NCBI GenBank assembly: GCA_902797475.1 | Contig: CADBTG010000133.1 | Span: 1-5,423 of the forward strand | Length of the DNA: 5,423 nucleotides | Source of the DNA: an uncultured Lachnospiraceae bacterium | Lineage (GTDB): Bacteria; Bacillota; Clostridia; Lachnospirales; Lachnospiraceae | Reading direction: 5' to 3' | In this document: positions 4,741 through 5,423 of the stretch, one piece after another | Layout: each line of letters starts with the position of its first letter | How positions within the stretch are numbered: the first letter of the stretch is position 1 | Notes under the pieces: generated by a model | What the model was told of the DNA's origin: nothing | The model's database searches: none | Seen by the model: only the letters and a program-made list of their open reading frames with translations | Position numbers and translations under genes: made by a program

Positions 4741-5423
4741 ATGAAAGGTACTTATATTCTGGCAATCGAATCATCGTGTGACGAGACGGCGGCGGCAGTC
4801 GTTAAGGACGGCCGGCAGGTGATTTCCAATATCATTTCGTCACAGATTGATTTACATACAAAGTACGGCGGAGTTGTGCCGGAACTGGCATCGAGAAAGC
4901 ATATCGAGAAGATCAATCCCGTTATTACCGAGGCTCTAAGCGGTGCCGGCATGACGATTCAGGATGTTGACGCTGTTGCGGTGACATGCGGCCCCGGACT
5001 CGTGGGAAGCCTTCTGGTCGGTGTGGGAGCGGCAAAGGCCGTGGCATTTGCCGCGGGCAAACCGTTAATCGGCGTGCATCATATCGAAGGTCATGTGGCA
5101 GCCAATTACATATGCCATCCGGATCTCGAGCCGCCGTTTCTGTGCCTGATTGTTTCCGGCGGGCATACGCATATCGTCGTGGTGGAAGACTACGGCACTT
5201 ACCGGATTATCGGGCGTACGCATGACGACGCGGCAGGAGAGGCGTTTGACAAGATTGCGAGAGCCATCGGGCTCGGGTATCCGGGCGGACCGAAGCTTGA
5301 TAAGCTTGCCAGACAGGGAGATCCGAATGCGGTTCCTTTCCCGCGGGCGCACATTGACGGCTGTCCGTATGATTTCAGTTTCAGCGGGCTGAAGTCGGCG
5401 GTTCTCAATTATCTGAATATCGA
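4741..5423 (+). CDS. tsaD: tRNA t6A37 threonylcarbamoyltransferase TsaD, N-terminal two thirds (3' end outside window)
   Basis: TsaD is the catalytic subunit of the t6A complex. It moves the threonylcarbamoyl group from threonylcarbamoyl-AMP (made by TsaC/Sua5) to N6 of A37 in tRNAs reading ANN codons. The frame is open from ATG 4741 to the window end, 227 complete codons of a family length near 340. Features in order are the N-terminal ILAIESSCDETAAAVV (6-21), GGVVPELASRKH (43-54), CGPGLVGSLLVG (83-94), the metal motif HHIEGH (113-118: His114 and His118), the nucleotide-binding SGGHTH (139-144), DDAAGEAFDKIAR (162-174), GYPGGP (179-184) and FSFSGLKSA (212-220). The C-terminal metal-binding Asp and the rest of the second lobe are not visible. 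There is no sign of frameshift; truncation is only by the window edge. The ribosome site is weak (AGGCGG), unlike the strong sites of its neighbours. Older names (Gcp, glycoprotease) are historical. Confidence 0.97.
   Translation, partial: MKGTYILAIESSCDETAAAVVKDGRQVISNIISSQIDLHTKYGGVVPELASRKHIEKINPVITEALSGAGMTIQDVDAVAVTCGPGLVGSLLVGVGAAKAVAFAAGKPLIGVHHIEGHVAANYICHPDLEPPFLCLIVSGGHTHIVVVEDYGTYRIIGRTHDDAAGEAFDKIARAIGLGYPGGPKLDKLARQGDPNAVPFPRAHIDGCPYDFSFSGLKSAVLNYLNI

Noticed and set aside
5293..5307. Two AAGCTT palindromes three bases apart in tsaD.
   Set aside because: They encode the conserved KLDKL stretch after the GYPGGP motif, so protein constraint explains them.

Overview
The window is one continuous, co-directional (+ strand) stretch of tightly packed bacterial chromosome. 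It shows nine protein genes and no stretch over 300 bases without a gene; the longest gap between genes is 26 bases. I see no tRNA, rRNA, CRISPR array, insertion sequence or rho-independent terminator. Near-balanced GC, strong AGGAGG-type ribosome binding sites, a TTG start, and the protein sequences all point to a Firmicute of class Clostridia, most likely Lachnospiraceae. The RNase Z is especially telling, with its LGTGGMMPLP start and LTHYSPxLVRPEDY end. The family assignment is recognition from memory, not a search.

Left part (1-364): the last 120 codons of an ATP-type 6-phosphofructokinase (pfkA). It is cut by the window edge and ends in an intact stop.

Middle part (377-2210): three less characterised genes. 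They are a small cytosolic protein that looks like a papain/C39-fold cysteine peptidase, a RibU-like substrate-binding (S) component of an ECF vitamin transporter, and a two-helix membrane protein of the YcxB-like type. They are joined by 12-base gaps or a 1-base overlap, so they are probably co-transcribed with each other and perhaps with pfkA.

Right part (2218-5423): a tRNA-maturation cluster, tsaE - tsaB - rimI - rnz - tsaD. TsaE, TsaB and TsaD are three of the four bacterial factors that make N6-threonylcarbamoyl-adenosine (t6A) at position 37 of ANN-decoding tRNAs. The fourth, TsaC/Sua5, is not in the window. RimI is the N-terminal acetyltransferase commonly found with tsaB/tsaD. RNase Z, which trims tRNA 3' ends, sits between rimI and tsaD, so one transcript would carry both tRNA 3'-end processing and t6A modification. 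The window ends inside tsaD, after about two thirds of a normal-length protein.

No clearly new defence or mobile system is present. The most open question is the three-gene middle block, mainly the peptidase-like protein of unknown substrate. Smaller points of interest are the 23-base tsaB/rimI overlap with a TTG start, a GAAA-tetraloop hairpin just before tsaD, and substitutions at normally conserved sites of PfkA and RNase Z.
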